A stretch of 64,000 nucleotides of DNA from positions 248,001-312,000 of the forward strand of contig NZ_SZVP01000001.1 in assembly GCF_005885605.1 (NCBI RefSeq), written 5' to 3'. Below the pieces are notes generated by a model. The model saw nothing but the letters and a program-made list of their open reading frames with translations, ran no database searches and was not told the origin of the DNA. This DNA is from Colwellia ponticola (GTDB taxonomy: Bacteria > Pseudomonadota > Gammaproteobacteria > Enterobacterales > Alteromonadaceae). The translations under genes and the position numbers were made by a program. This document shows, in pieces, positions 1 through 8,590 of the stretch (within the stretch, counting starts at the first letter, position 1; each line of letters begins with the position of its first letter).

Positions 1-699
1 CGCTTTCTCTTGAGGAAAATCTAAATAGTTTGCCACTAACAAGCCAATAAGTGACGCCAGTATTGCCCATAATACGGTTTTATAAGAACTCACCAGTAAA
101 GCACAGCAAAACAAAACGCCTGAAAGCCAATTGTCTTGAAACATTACTTGACCGATACCACGAAAAGCACCTCGTATTAAATCAATCAGTGACCAGGAGC
201 CTATAAATGATAAAGAATTGGGGGCGACAAATGTTTTAGGCAAGACTTCAACTAATACCTCTACACCCGCGTAATCTATACCAGCGAAATCTATTATCAG
301 CACGATTAACCATACTGACAGAATAAAAGGAGCTGTTAACGCTGGAATAGCAGGGATTTTAGTGATCATAAAGTGCATTATCACTGCTGATAAAGCACCG
401 CCGAAAATAACAAAGAAAACAGCCGTTAAGTTAGCAGGTAACAGATAAAATACCGCAATACCAACCAGTGCAGCATTAAAACCATAAAAGCCTTTTTGTA
501 TGGCTTCACCATTGTAATGGAGTAATTTAGCCGCGGCTAAGCTAGACAAAATTGCCAGCATACAGCCTAACAACATCATCATCGAATTGATGCCAATACC
601 AACTAAAAAAAGGATGCCCGCAACTGAGTTTGTTTGCAGCATGATCTGGGCAGAGCTATGAAGAATACTTTTCGTAAAGTACTCAAGTGGGTTGTTCAT
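1..699 (-). CDS. Urea transporter (partial, 3' end cut by window edge)
   Basis: The reading frame is open from the ATG at 699 to the window edge, giving 233 codons without a stop. The translation begins MNNPLEYFTKSILHSSAQ and continues with hydrophobic segments containing QTNSVAGILFLVGI, KGFYGFNAALVGIAVF and LPANLTAVFFVIFGG. These match the conserved core of the bacterial urea transporter (UT) family, whose members are trimeric inner-membrane urea channels. The N-terminal Q-T-N-S-x-x-G stretch and the F-N-x-A-L-x-G motif are typical. The last part of the protein lies outside the window. No urease genes are visible here. Family assignment is fairly sure; physiological substrate is inferred. 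Confidence 0.85.
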   Translation of the reverse strand, partial: MNNPLEYFTKSILHSSAQIMLQTNSVAGILFLVGIGINSMMMLLGCMLAILSSLAAAKLLHYNGEAIQKGFYGFNAALVGIAVFYLLPANLTAVFFVIFGGALSAVIMHFMITKIPAIPALTAPFILSVWLIVLIIDFAGIDYAGVEVLVEVLPKTFVAPNSLSFIGSWSLIDLIRGAFRGIGQVMFQDNWLSGVLFCCALLVSSYKTVLWAILASLIGLLVANYLDFPQEKA

Positions 700-840
700 G
701 AGTGTTTATTGACCAATAAGTCACTAGCGGTAGTAACAGATAAATAAAAAACTTTAGCTGCAATGTAACGGCCAGACTGAAGCGAGTAATATACTATAAA
801 TCTAAGACCGATTTACTTAAGTCAATAAATCGGTATAGCT

Positions 841-865
841 AACCACTACAGAGGTTGTAGTGGTT
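841..865. terminator. Hairpin downstream of ytoQ
   Basis: A perfect inverted repeat (AACCACTACA / TGTAGTGGTT, loop of 5) sits about 40 bp beyond the ytoQ stop codon and in front of the urea transporter. It lacks a T-tract on the minus strand, so it may be a weak terminator or an mRNA-stabilising hairpin. A second, weaker repeat (ACCGATTTA / TAAATCGGT) lies at 807-834. Confidence 0.4.
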
Positions 866-907
866 AGCATTTTAACCAGTTAACGCTATTTTTAAAATAA
901 TTTTTTA

Positions 908-1348
908 CTACTTATCGCTGATATATTTCAACGTAGTGATCACTTGCTCAACCGACGTAGCCCAAGCTTGTGCGCTGGCATCAACTTCTTTTAATGGGTG
1001 AACAATATCTTCGCTATGTAACGTGATATAAGGCTTACTTAACGCAGCACAATAACCGGCATCAAAAGCAGCATTCCATTGTTTGTATTTATCACCAAAA
1101 CGGATAATAGCAATATCACAACGCTCTATTAACGTTTTAATTTTTATCGCGTTAACTTTAGCAGATTGGTTATCGCGAACAAATTGTTGATCTTGAGCAC
1201 CAAGATGATCGCCGGCGCTATCACTACTTTCGTGATCTGTATTGGCTGAAGTAAAAACGATATCTAAATCGTTGTCTTGACAACCTTGAATGATTTTTTC
1301 GCGCCAATCAGTATGAATTTCACCGGAAAGATATACTTCTAATTTCAT
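908..1348 (-). CDS. YtoQ family protein
   Basis: This 146-residue protein begins MKLEVYLSGEIHTDWREKI. The L-S-G-E-I-H-T-D-W-R opening, the central FTSANTDHESSD and GDHLGA segments, and the C-terminal half with IIRFGDKYKQWNAAFDAGY and ALSKPYITLH match the YtoQ family, a nucleoside 2-deoxyribosyltransferase-like fold. The family is small and has no established biochemical function. It is a stand-alone gene with its own start region; the ATG at 1348 follows an AGGATTT stretch. Homology is confident, function unknown. Confidence 0.85.
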   Translation of the reverse strand: MKLEVYLSGEIHTDWREKIIQGCQDNDLDIVFTSANTDHESSDSAGDHLGAQDQQFVRDNQSAKVNAIKIKTLIERCDIAIIRFGDKYKQWNAAFDAGYCAALSKPYITLHSEDIVHPLKEVDASAQAWATSVEQVITTLKYISDK

Positions 1349-1536
1349 GATTAAATCCTATTTTATTTATATTTAGCTCAAGCTTTATTGTAGCAATAAT
1401 ACAGTAATTATCGTTATTCAATATAGTTATCTGTTTAAATCACGTCCCACGATGCGGGATAAAGTTAAAGGTAATCCGCAGAGAATTAAATGTCTTATTT
1501 AAACTCAATACACTCACACCTTTAGCTGCTACAGTG

Positions 1537-1556
1537 AACGGCCATCGTTGGCCGTT
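1537..1556. terminator. Hairpin downstream of uraA
   Basis: A perfect stem AACGGCCA / TGGCCGTT with a TCGT tetraloop lies about 20 bp past the uraA stop. It has the shape of an intrinsic terminator stem, but no clear U-tract follows on the minus strand. Confidence 0.5.
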
Positions 1557-1577
1557 TCAATCATAATAACTAGGCTG

Positions 1578-2843
1578 TTACTCAGTCACTTTTTCAAGTC
1601 TAGTTTTTGGCAAAATAGCATTTAACGCAATAGCCACTAAGCCGCACAAACTAAGACCTGTTAGGCTAAAATCTTCATTGCCAATAGCCATACCACCAAT
1701 GCCGAAAATCAGTGTCGTAGAAACAATCACTAAGTTACGTTGTTCGGTAAGGTCAACTTGAGATTTTATTAAAATGTTCATGCCTACACCGGCGATCGAT
1801 CCAAAAAGAAGAATCAAAATACCTCCCATCACAGGTGCTGGGATGGTTTGTAAGGCAATGCCAAACTTAGCGACAAAGGCTAAGCAAATGGCAAAAGCAG
1901 CCGCCCACAGCATAATACGCGGGTTAAACATTTTGGTCAGCATTACTGCCCCAGTGACCTCTGAATACGTGGTATTAGGTGGTCCACCAAATAACGCCGC
2001 TAACGAAGTAGCTAGGCCATCGCCAAGTAGCGTACGATGTAGACCAGGTTTTTTGGTGTAATCTTTACCCGTAACACTGCCGATAGCAATAATATCACCA
2101 ACATGCTCAATAGCAGGCGCTATAGCAACAGGTAACATAAAAAGAATCGCCATTAAATTAAACTCAGGGGTGATAAAATTAGGTATAGCAAACCATTCAC
2201 TTGACGCGATAGCCTCAGTACCTACCATGCCCATAATAGCCGCCATAATATAGCCGACGAATACACCTGCCATAATAGGAATTAAACGTAAAATACCTTT
2301 ACCTAATGTTGCCACTAACAGAGTAGTAATTAAGGCCGACATCGACACAATTAGTGCATCCGCATAAGGAAAAAGCTCCGCAGATCCATCACCGGTTTTA
2401 CCCATCGCCATATTAACCGCCATCGGAGCAAGACTAAGACCAATAACCATAATAATCGGTCCGGTGACTACCGCTGGCATTAGCTTGTGTAAAAAGCCAA
2501 CGCCACGTAATGCCACAATAGCAGCAATCAACACATACACTAGACCCGTAACGAATAACGACCCCATTGCGACAGCAATACCCCAGGTTTGCACTGAATA
2601 CGCTATTGGCGCAATAAAAACAAAAGAAGAAGCCAAAAATAATGGCACTTGTTGCTTGGTAATAAATTGGAATAAAATAGTACCAATACCCGCAGTAAAT
2701 AAAGCAACACTTGGGTCTAACCCCGTAAGTAATGGCATTAAAACGAGTGCGCCAAAAGCAACAAATAACATTTGTAGGCCGGCTAGAGCATTACGCCAAG
2801 ATGATTGAGTAAAGCTACTTTGGCTTAGAGAGTTTTCCGACAT
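1578..2843 (-). CDS. uraA: Uracil/xanthine permease (UraA type)
   Basis: This 421-residue, highly hydrophobic protein belongs to the nucleobase:cation symporter-2 (NCS2/NAT) family and should import uracil with protons across the inner membrane. Diagnostic elements are the EHVGD motif at about residues 246-250, which carries the substrate-binding glutamate in the family, and the GGPPNTTYSE motif at about 286-295. It lies 118 bp downstream of upp on the same strand, the usual uracil salvage pairing, so import and phosphoribosylation are probably co-transcribed. Length is normal for UraA. Uracil rather than xanthine is preferred because of the upp neighbour. Confidence 0.92.
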   Translation of the reverse strand: MSENSLSQSSFTQSSWRNALAGLQMLFVAFGALVLMPLLTGLDPSVALFTAGIGTILFQFITKQQVPLFLASSFVFIAPIAYSVQTWGIAVAMGSLFVTGLVYVLIAAIVALRGVGFLHKLMPAVVTGPIIMVIGLSLAPMAVNMAMGKTGDGSAELFPYADALIVSMSALITTLLVATLGKGILRLIPIMAGVFVGYIMAAIMGMVGTEAIASSEWFAIPNFITPEFNLMAILFMLPVAIAPAIEHVGDIIAIGSVTGKDYTKKPGLHRTLLGDGLATSLAALFGGPPNTTYSEVTGAVMLTKMFNPRIMLWAAAFAICLAFVAKFGIALQTIPAPVMGGILILLFGSIAGVGMNILIKSQVDLTEQRNLVIVSTTLIFGIGGMAIGNEDFSLTGLSLCGLVAIALNAILPKTRLEKVTE

Positions 2844-2918
2844 GGTGTGTTCACTTATTTGGTTAACGATTAATATAGTTATTGATTCAGGGGATTATTA
2901 GAAACGTATTACAAGGAA

Positions 2919-2953
2919 GGTATTACGCTCAAGCGAGTGTAGTTCGTAATACC
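2919..2953. promoter_or_regulatory. Inverted repeat between upp and uraA
   Basis: GGTATTACG (2919-2927) pairs with CGTAATACC (2945-2953) around a 17-nt loop in the upp-uraA gap. It could be a partial terminator or processing hairpin setting the upp:uraA ratio. No T-tract is present, so this is a weak call. Confidence 0.35.
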
Positions 2954-2961
2954 GCAAGAAA

Positions 2962-3588
2962 TTACTGAGTACCAAATATTTTATCGCCTGCATCACCTAG
3001 CCCAGGAATAATATAACCTTGCTCATTTAAACGCTCGTCAACAGAAGCCGTATAAATATCAACATCCGGGTGGGCATTTTGCACTTTTGCAATGCCTTCT
3101 GGCGCCGCAACTAACACCAAGGCTCTAATGTCGGTACAGCCTGCTTTTTTTAAGATATCGATAGTCGCGTTCATTGAACCACCCGTTGCTAACATAGGGT
3201 CGATAATTAACGCCATACGTTGCTCAATGTCACCGGCTAACTTTTCAAAATAAGTCACTGGCTCTAGTGTTTCTTCATCACGATAAAGGCCAACCACACT
3301 AATTTTTGCACTAGGCATTAGCTCTAACACACCATCTAACATACCAATACCAGCACGTAAAATTGGCACTACCGTGGCTTTTTTACCCACAAGACGCTGA
3401 CCTGTTAACTCGCCATCCCAACCTTGCATTTTGTAGTCTTCTAACTCAAGATTCTTAGTCGCCTCATAAGTTAATAAACTACCCACTTCAGCGGATAGTT
3501 GACGAAAGCTACGAGTGCTCATATTTTTGGCACGCATTAAGCTAATTTTATGTTGTACCAGTGGGTGTTTTATTTCGTATACTGACAT
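2962..3588 (-). CDS. upp: Uracil phosphoribosyltransferase
   Basis: This 208-residue cytosolic enzyme converts uracil and PRPP to UMP. The PRPP-binding loop DPMLATGGS is at residues 130-138, the family segment [12 protein letters not shown] at about 75-86, and the uracil-binding C-terminus ends with [15 protein letters not shown]. Length and both ends match bacterial Upp. It is the first gene of a likely upp-uraA operon. Confidence 0.97.
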   Translation of the reverse strand: MSVYEIKHPLVQHKISLMRAKNMSTRSFRQLSAEVGSLLTYEATKNLELEDYKMQGWDGELTGQRLVGKKATVVPILRAGIGMLDGVLELMPSAKISVVGLYRDEETLEPVTYFEKLAGDIEQRMALIIDPMLATGGSMNATIDILKKAGCTDIRALVLVAAPEGIAKVQNAHPDVDIYTASVDERLNEQGYIIPGLGDAGDKIFGTQ

Positions 3589-3701
3589 GTTCTATATTCC
3601 GCAGAGTAAAATTTCCTTATTTTTACATAAATCGGCAAAATATTAGAGTTATTTTTAATGATATGCGGTGACTTTTTTCAGTGTTTTACTAACAACAACT
3701 G

Positions 3702-4358
3702 CTAACGCTTCAAATAGTGATTAAAATCAATATTGCTACAGCCAAGTACGGCTTTGACTCGATTACTGGCACCGAGTTTTTTAAGAATGGATGATACATG
3801 AGACTTAACGGTGGTTTCTGAGATATGTAAATTAAAGGCTATTTTCTTGTTCGCTTCCCCTTTAGTTAAATGCTGCAAGACAATTAATTCACGGCGTGTT
3901 AATAAGGAGATTTTTTCAGGTAATGCTTGGTTTTCATGACTCGTTGTTGTGCTAACTTGCGAACGCATAATATCTGCAGGTAAATAAACATTTCCCTGAA
4001 AAATACTCTCTAGTGCATCAGCTATCATATCTTTTGAAGAGGATTTCGCGATAAAACCAACCGCGCCATAAGAAATAGTTTGTAGAATTTTTTGCTTTTC
4101 TTGTTCTGCAGAAACAATGACAATAGGCGTTGTCGGACATTGATTGCGTAAGTCTAATAATCCGTTGAGATTTAACATCCCTGGCATATTTAAATCTAAC
4201 AATATCAAATCAACGTCATCATTGTCTTTAACAAAAGCAAGTGTTGAGTCAACATCTTCGGTTTCATAAGTGGTCGATCCCGGAAATTTTATGCCTATAA
4301 TATTAACAATGGCGTCTCTAAACAGCGGATGATCGTCTGCTACTAAAATGTTATACAT
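3702..4358 (-). CDS. LuxR-family response regulator, ErbR/AgmR/PedR1-like
   Basis: This 218-residue two-component regulator has an N-terminal receiver domain (acidic pair D8/D9, phospho-acceptor D55 in LILLDLNMPG, K-S-S near residue 105) and a C-terminal LuxR-type helix-turn-helix (RRELIVLQHLTKGEANKKIA...ETTVKSHVSSILKKL, about 153-195). The opening MYNILVADDHPLFRDAI and the phrases LNMPGMLNLNGL and TISYGAVGFIAKSS closely resemble the ErbR/AgmR/PedR1 regulators that activate PQQ-dependent alcohol oxidation in Pseudomonas, as I remember them. The next 26 kb is such a regulon. No kinase is adjacent; the hybrid kinase at 26.5-29.1 kb is a candidate partner. The domain call is certain, the subfamily inferred. 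Confidence 0.85.
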   Translation of the reverse strand: MYNILVADDHPLFRDAIVNIIGIKFPGSTTYETEDVDSTLAFVKDNDDVDLILLDLNMPGMLNLNGLLDLRNQCPTTPIVIVSAEQEKQKILQTISYGAVGFIAKSSSKDMIADALESIFQGNVYLPADIMRSQVSTTTSHENQALPEKISLLTRRELIVLQHLTKGEANKKIAFNLHISETTVKSHVSSILKKLGASNRVKAVLGCSNIDFNHYLKR

Positions 4359-4460
4359 AGATTAACTACCGTTATGAAATAAAGTGAACTAATTAAACAT
4401 AACAGATTATTTGCTATTAGTTAATCATTCAATAGATGTAAATTCGTCCTTTTTTAGTAT

Positions 4461-4501
4461 AAAAAACAAATACCCGCTTGCTAAAAGCGGATATTTGTTT
4501 T
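4461..4501 (-). terminator. Rho-independent terminator of the porin gene
   Basis: A long stem (AAACAAATA-CCCGCTT paired with AAGCGG-ATATTTGTTT, loop GCTA) followed on the minus strand by a run of T residues lies about 45 bp past the porin stop codon. It separates the porin from the response regulator gene downstream. Confidence 0.85.
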
Positions 4502-4542
4502 GTCGATGTTATGAGTGATTAATAGACAGTGCTAAAAACGAC

Positions 4543-5724
4543 CTAAAATGTTACCACAGCACCAATTGAGAAGGTGTCATTATCTTCTGCTCTTAATGAG
4601 TCAGTAGCATCTACTTCAGTATTATTATATTCAAGTACCAAGGTTACTCCTGGACGAACAGTTCTAAAGTAAGCAACCCCAGTATTACTGTGCACTGCAT
4701 CGCCAGTGATACCAACAACGTCAACATTACCTGCATTGGCCGTTTCAGACTCACCGTAGGTTAAGACAAAACGGTTATCTTCAATAGTGTATGCCGCTTG
4801 AACTAAATAACCATCCGACTCAATAGAGTCAGGTCCAACAATTTGATCTAACCCGGCAACATGTCCTAAACCTTTGGCACTATAACCAGAAGCGGTTAAT
4901 GACACGCCTGAAAACATAACATTAATACCATAACCAATGCCTGATTGATTTTGTTTAACGTCATTTACTTCACTTGATTGACTGACACCACTAACCCAAG
5001 CTTTTAATGAGGTATCATCATCAAAACTAGTATTGTACATTAGCTCAGCTTCAAAGCGTGGTAGCTCTTCAGAGGAGTCACTTGATACTTTATTAGGATC
5101 CATAATACCAACCGCTAATTTAAAGCCGTTAATTTCAGGCGTTCTATAAGTAACTTGTGACTTTGGCATTGGGTAAGTATAACCCGTAGCGATATTACCA
5201 AAAGAGACATTGTTACCATCAACTAAACCAAAAAACTCAGACGTTTGACCAAAACCAAGTAATAATTCATCGCCAAGAATATTGGCGCGATTATATAGAC
5301 CAAAATCTTTACCAAGTAAGACTTCGCCCCAGCTACCACTTACCGTGGCATAAAATTGACGAACATCGACTAATGATCCTGTCCCTAAATCAGCAGGTGA
5401 TTCATCACGATTATTGTCGGTATCACTAAGAGAAACCCAAAAAGAAGAGCGCATACCAATTTTGATATCTGATAATTGGTTACTAAAATTAAAACCAATA
5501 TTACTTGGTAAAAAACCAGTACGAACGCGTGATTGTGTATGGTCTGACTTTATGCCTGCTGCAGTTGTTTCATCAATTGAACTGTTAGAGTAGAACACGT
5601 TAACTAGGCCGTCAGTACTAAATGACATGCCATCCTTTTCGTAAATTTCAACCGTGGCATTGGCGTTAAATGCTGCCATGGTTAAGGTGGCTGTTATTAG
5701 GCTTAATTTAAATAGTTTAGTCAT
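4543..5724 (-). CDS. Gram-negative porin
   Basis: This 393-residue outer-membrane protein has a signal peptide ending NANA (about residue 23). The mature part contains alternating beta-strand patterns, the porin phrase GEVLLGKDFGLYNR and the terminal strand ending IGAVVTF, with the C-terminal phenylalanine needed for assembly. It should form a 16-stranded general-diffusion barrel. It sits between the ErbR-like regulator and the importer genes. A role in alcohol or substrate entry is only a guess from position. It has its own terminator, and a 190-bp gap separates it from the ABC genes upstream. Confidence 0.9.
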   Translation of the reverse strand: MTKLFKLSLITATLTMAAFNANATVEIYEKDGMSFSTDGLVNVFYSNSSIDETTAAGIKSDHTQSRVRTGFLPSNIGFNFSNQLSDIKIGMRSSFWVSLSDTDNNRDESPADLGTGSLVDVRQFYATVSGSWGEVLLGKDFGLYNRANILGDELLLGFGQTSEFFGLVDGNNVSFGNIATGYTYPMPKSQVTYRTPEINGFKLAVGIMDPNKVSSDSSEELPRFEAELMYNTSFDDDTSLKAWVSGVSQSSEVNDVKQNQSGIGYGINVMFSGVSLTASGYSAKGLGHVAGLDQIVGPDSIESDGYLVQAAYTIEDNRFVLTYGESETANAGNVDVVGITGDAVHSNTGVAYFRTVRPGVTLVLEYNNTEVDATDSLRAEDNDTFSIGAVVTF

Positions 5725-5917
5725 TTCATGCTTCCCGTTTTATCATTATAGTTAGTCTCACCATGATAAAACCATTGCCATAAAAAAAAATGAGCCGACT
5801 TACCTAAATGCCTTATCACTTAGTCGTATACATAAGGCTTACTACTTTAGTGGGATCAGGGATGATAAATGCGAGATGTTTGTCTTATGAACTAGGTAAA
5901 TTAATTAACGAGAAAAA

Positions 5918-6688
5918 TTAATCAATACGTCCCGCAAGTAAATGAGGATACTTTACTAGCAATTGTGCTTGCCATTTGAGTTCTGCTACCCCTGACTCTT
6001 TGCGTGGTTTAGGTAAATCGACAATAGCTTGATGAACAATAGTACTGGGCGAGTGACTCATAAAAATAATCCGGTCAGCTAAGTAAATGGCTTCGGATAA
6101 ATCATGAGTAACAAACACCACGGTAGTGCCCCTTTGTATACACAAATCAAGCAGTAATTGTCGTAGCCGAGCTGCCGTAGGCGCATCAAGAGAATTGAAA
6201 GGTTCATCTAATAGTAACAGTTGTGGGTTGATGGCAAAAGCACGAGCAATACTTACCCGGCGTTGCATACCTCCAGATAATTGACTAGGAAAGTAGCCAC
6301 CTTTATTGTCCAAGCCGACTTGTGCTAACAAACCATCAATTTTGTGGTACTGGCTAGGTGATAAGACCAACTCAATATTTTCTTTTACCGTAAGCCACGG
6401 CATTAATCGAGGTTGTTGAAAAATATAACCGAGCTGATGACTCTGATTATTAACACCGCTATCATTAGCCCCATACTTTTGAGAAGCTCTTTCATTATAC
6501 GAAATATGCTGCCCAGAACAGTCTTCAAGACCACTAATCATATTGAGCAAAGTAGACTTTCCGCAGCCTGACGGCCCAATGATGGCAACAAACTCTCCGG
6601 GCTTAACCGTAAAGTCGAGTTGTGCTAAAACAGCTTGTTGACTATTAGGATAATACTTATTGTTAATAGCGACATTTAATTCAATCAC
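5918..6688 (-). CDS. ABC transporter ATP-binding protein, SsuB/TauB-like
   Basis: This is the ATPase of a nitrate/sulfonate/taurine-type importer. I place the start at the GTG at 6688 because AGAGGAG lies 6 nt upstream. The adjacent GTG (6691) and an ATG at 6742 are alternatives, the latter adding an unconserved hydrophobic tail inside the permease gene. With this start the protein has 256 residues. Walker A GPSGCGKST is at 38-46, followed by the Q-loop IFQQPRLMPW, the signature LSGGMQRR and Walker B LLLLDEPFNSLD. It overlaps the permease gene by about 8 bp, indicating translational coupling. Confidence 0.9.
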   Translation of the reverse strand: MIELNVAINNKYYPNSQQAVLAQLDFTVKPGEFVAIIGPSGCGKSTLLNMISGLEDCSGQHISYNERASQKYGANDSGVNNQSHQLGYIFQQPRLMPWLTVKENIELVLSPSQYHKIDGLLAQVGLDNKGGYFPSQLSGGMQRRVSIARAFAINPQLLLLDEPFNSLDAPTAARLRQLLLDLCIQRGTTVVFVTHDLSEAIYLADRIIFMSHSPSTIVHQAIVDLPKPRKESGVAELKWQAQLLVKYPHLLAGRID

Positions 6689-7472
6689 CACAAGCTCCTC
6701 TTGCAACGAGTTTATCAAAGGGTTTAAAAAACAAAATTTCAATGAGTAAAATAATCATGACAAAAGCAAAGGTATAAGCAAGAATTCCTGCAATATCAAA
6801 GAATTGAAACAAGGTGTTTAACGCAAAACCTACGCCATCACTTCGCCCTAACAGCTCAACGACTAGGACTATTTTCCAAATCAAAGATAAACCAGAACGC
6901 GCAGCAGCGATAATAAAAGGATAAAGCTGGGGTAAAAATACCGAAAAGAAGGTTTTAGTGGCGGATAGTTTGTAAATTTTAGCCACCGCTAATAAATCTT
7001 TATCAACCGTTCGTGTTCCTTCTCTAATCATCACCACTACCGTAGGGATCTTATTAATAGCAACGGCGGCAATGGCTGCAGCTTCAACTAAACCAAACCA
7101 AATATAGCAAAGCAAAATAGTCACTAAGGCGGGAATATTAAGCATGATAATGAGCAAGGAGTCAGTCAATTTATTAAAAAGGCTATTAACCCCCATCATT
7201 ATACCAATGATGCCCCCAAGCAACATGGCAATAATAAAGCTAAGTAATACACGTCTGAGGGTGATCAATATATTATTAACCATATCACCTTCATTAAAGT
7301 GAAACTGGACGCTTTTTATCACGCTATACAGTGAAGGAAAGTCTGGACTGGCAATTAACCATGCCATGCTTTGCCATAATGCAGATAAGGCAACAACTAT
7401 ACCGACCCGCACTAATAAAAATGACACTAGATGCTTTGGTAATATCATGGTAAAAGTACCTTTATTGAACAT
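6681..7472 (-). CDS. ABC transporter permease, SsuC/TauC-like
   Basis: This 263-residue inner-membrane protein has about six hydrophobic segments. The EAA-type loop that contacts the ATPase is visible around VAKIYKLSATKTFFSVFLPQLYPFIIAAAR. It belongs to the BPD_transp_1 family with SsuC/TauC/NrtB. An alternative start is the internal ATG nine codons in (MILPKHL). It lies between the binding-protein gene (upstream) and the ATPase (downstream, overlapping), so the three form one importer. Substrate cannot be told from sequence. Confidence 0.88.
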   Translation of the reverse strand: MFNKGTFTMILPKHLVSFLLVRVGIVVALSALWQSMAWLIASPDFPSLYSVIKSVQFHFNEGDMVNNILITLRRVLLSFIIAMLLGGIIGIMMGVNSLFNKLTDSLLIIMLNIPALVTILLCYIWFGLVEAAAIAAVAINKIPTVVVMIREGTRTVDKDLLAVAKIYKLSATKTFFSVFLPQLYPFIIAAARSGLSLIWKIVLVVELLGRSDGVGFALNTLFQFFDIAGILAYTFAFVMIILLIEILFFKPFDKLVARGACGD

Positions 7473-7530
7473 TTCTTATCTAACCACTTGGCTATAACAA
7501 CATTTTAAAAACAACTTACTGAGCAGTATT

Positions 7531-8523
7531 TTATTGAATAGTATTCGCAATATTTTCCAGCGTATCTTTATGCCAAAAGGTTCCCTGACTTAATGCCGTC
7601 GCATTACCAACCAACGCACGTCCTCCCTGTTCAGCTAATATCTCGAAAACTCGCTGGCTAGCCGCGATTTCTTTATGACCAAACTCTCTTAACAAGCCTG
7701 CTCGATAATCTTTCTTTAATAAGGTAAACACTTCACTATTTTCAGCTTTTATTAACGGGCGAATACGTTGCCATTCTTTATCTGACGATAATAAGATTTT
7801 TTTTGCTTCAGCTGAGGCCTGCAAAAACCGTGTTAACGCGTTAGGATGTTTATTAGCCCACTGTTGATCAAATACCCAACCTAGTAACGGTATTTGTCCT
7901 TCAATATTTAATTCTGTGAGCATTTGAGGAACTGTCACTAATGATTTGTAGCCTGCTGCTTTAAGTCTAGCGTTGTAGTGCCAAAAGTTAATCGCGGCAT
8001 CTAAGTCGCCTCGTAGCATTAATCGATTTAAGAGTGGCGGAACAGCGAACACAGGAGTGGCTTGATTTTTTAAGTCAAACCCGTACTTTTTTTGACTATA
8101 GGCTTGTAATAGCAACCAATTTTTATCAACTGAACCACCAGCAATACCGACTTTTTTTCCTTTAAGATCGGTTAAAGATTTTACTGATGAACTCGCCGAA
8201 ATATAAAGCCCGCCGGTCGCCATAGAGGTAGGAAACATTGTGTACATTCTCTGATCAAAGCGCTGGCGGTTAACCCAAAGCCAATCGCTAAGAATAATAT
8301 CAACCGCATCACTTTGTAAGGCGACCGAAGACGCATTCTTACTAGATAACGATGTTACCTTTAGCTCGAACTGATATTTTTTATCTAGCTGATGATGTTT
8401 AATTACATCAATTTCCCAGTTAACCGTACCGTACTTTAAAACGCCAACACGAACTTCTGGCAAAGCATTGACATTAAAAGACACTAAAAAATAGAGCACT
8501 ATGCTACAAAACCATTTATTCAT
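7531..8523 (-). CDS. ABC transporter substrate-binding protein, NMT1/SsuA-like
   Basis: This 330-residue periplasmic protein starts at the ATG at 8523, which gives a signal peptide (MNKWFCSIVLYFLVSFNVNA); a longer frame to 8565 would bury it. The mature protein has the NMT1/THI5-SsuA fold pattern: EVRVGVLKYGTVNWEIDVI, a central SLTDLKGKKVGIAGGSVDKN ligand-binding loop and HPNALTRFLQASAEAKK. It lies between a TonB receptor and the permease, so it probably receives the ligand delivered by the receptor. Sulfonate, nitrate, a cofactor precursor or a metal chelate are all possible. Confidence 0.85.
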   Translation of the reverse strand: MNKWFCSIVLYFLVSFNVNALPEVRVGVLKYGTVNWEIDVIKHHQLDKKYQFELKVTSLSSKNASSVALQSDAVDIILSDWLWVNRQRFDQRMYTMFPTSMATGGLYISASSSVKSLTDLKGKKVGIAGGSVDKNWLLLQAYSQKKYGFDLKNQATPVFAVPPLLNRLMLRGDLDAAINFWHYNARLKAAGYKSLVTVPQMLTELNIEGQIPLLGWVFDQQWANKHPNALTRFLQASAEAKKILLSSDKEWQRIRPLIKAENSEVFTLLKKDYRAGLLREFGHKEIAASQRVFEILAEQGGRALVGNATALSQGTFWHKDTLENIANTIQ

Positions 8524-8590
8524 ATTGATTACCTTACTAACATTTTGCGTTATATCCGCGTTCACTCATGTAATAACCATTTAACGAATG

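Noticed and set aside
6689..6742. The longer start of the SsuB-like ATPase (MKFCFLNPLIN).
   Set aside because: The extra residues are inside the permease gene and unlike the family. The GTG at 6688 has a well-spaced AGGAG.
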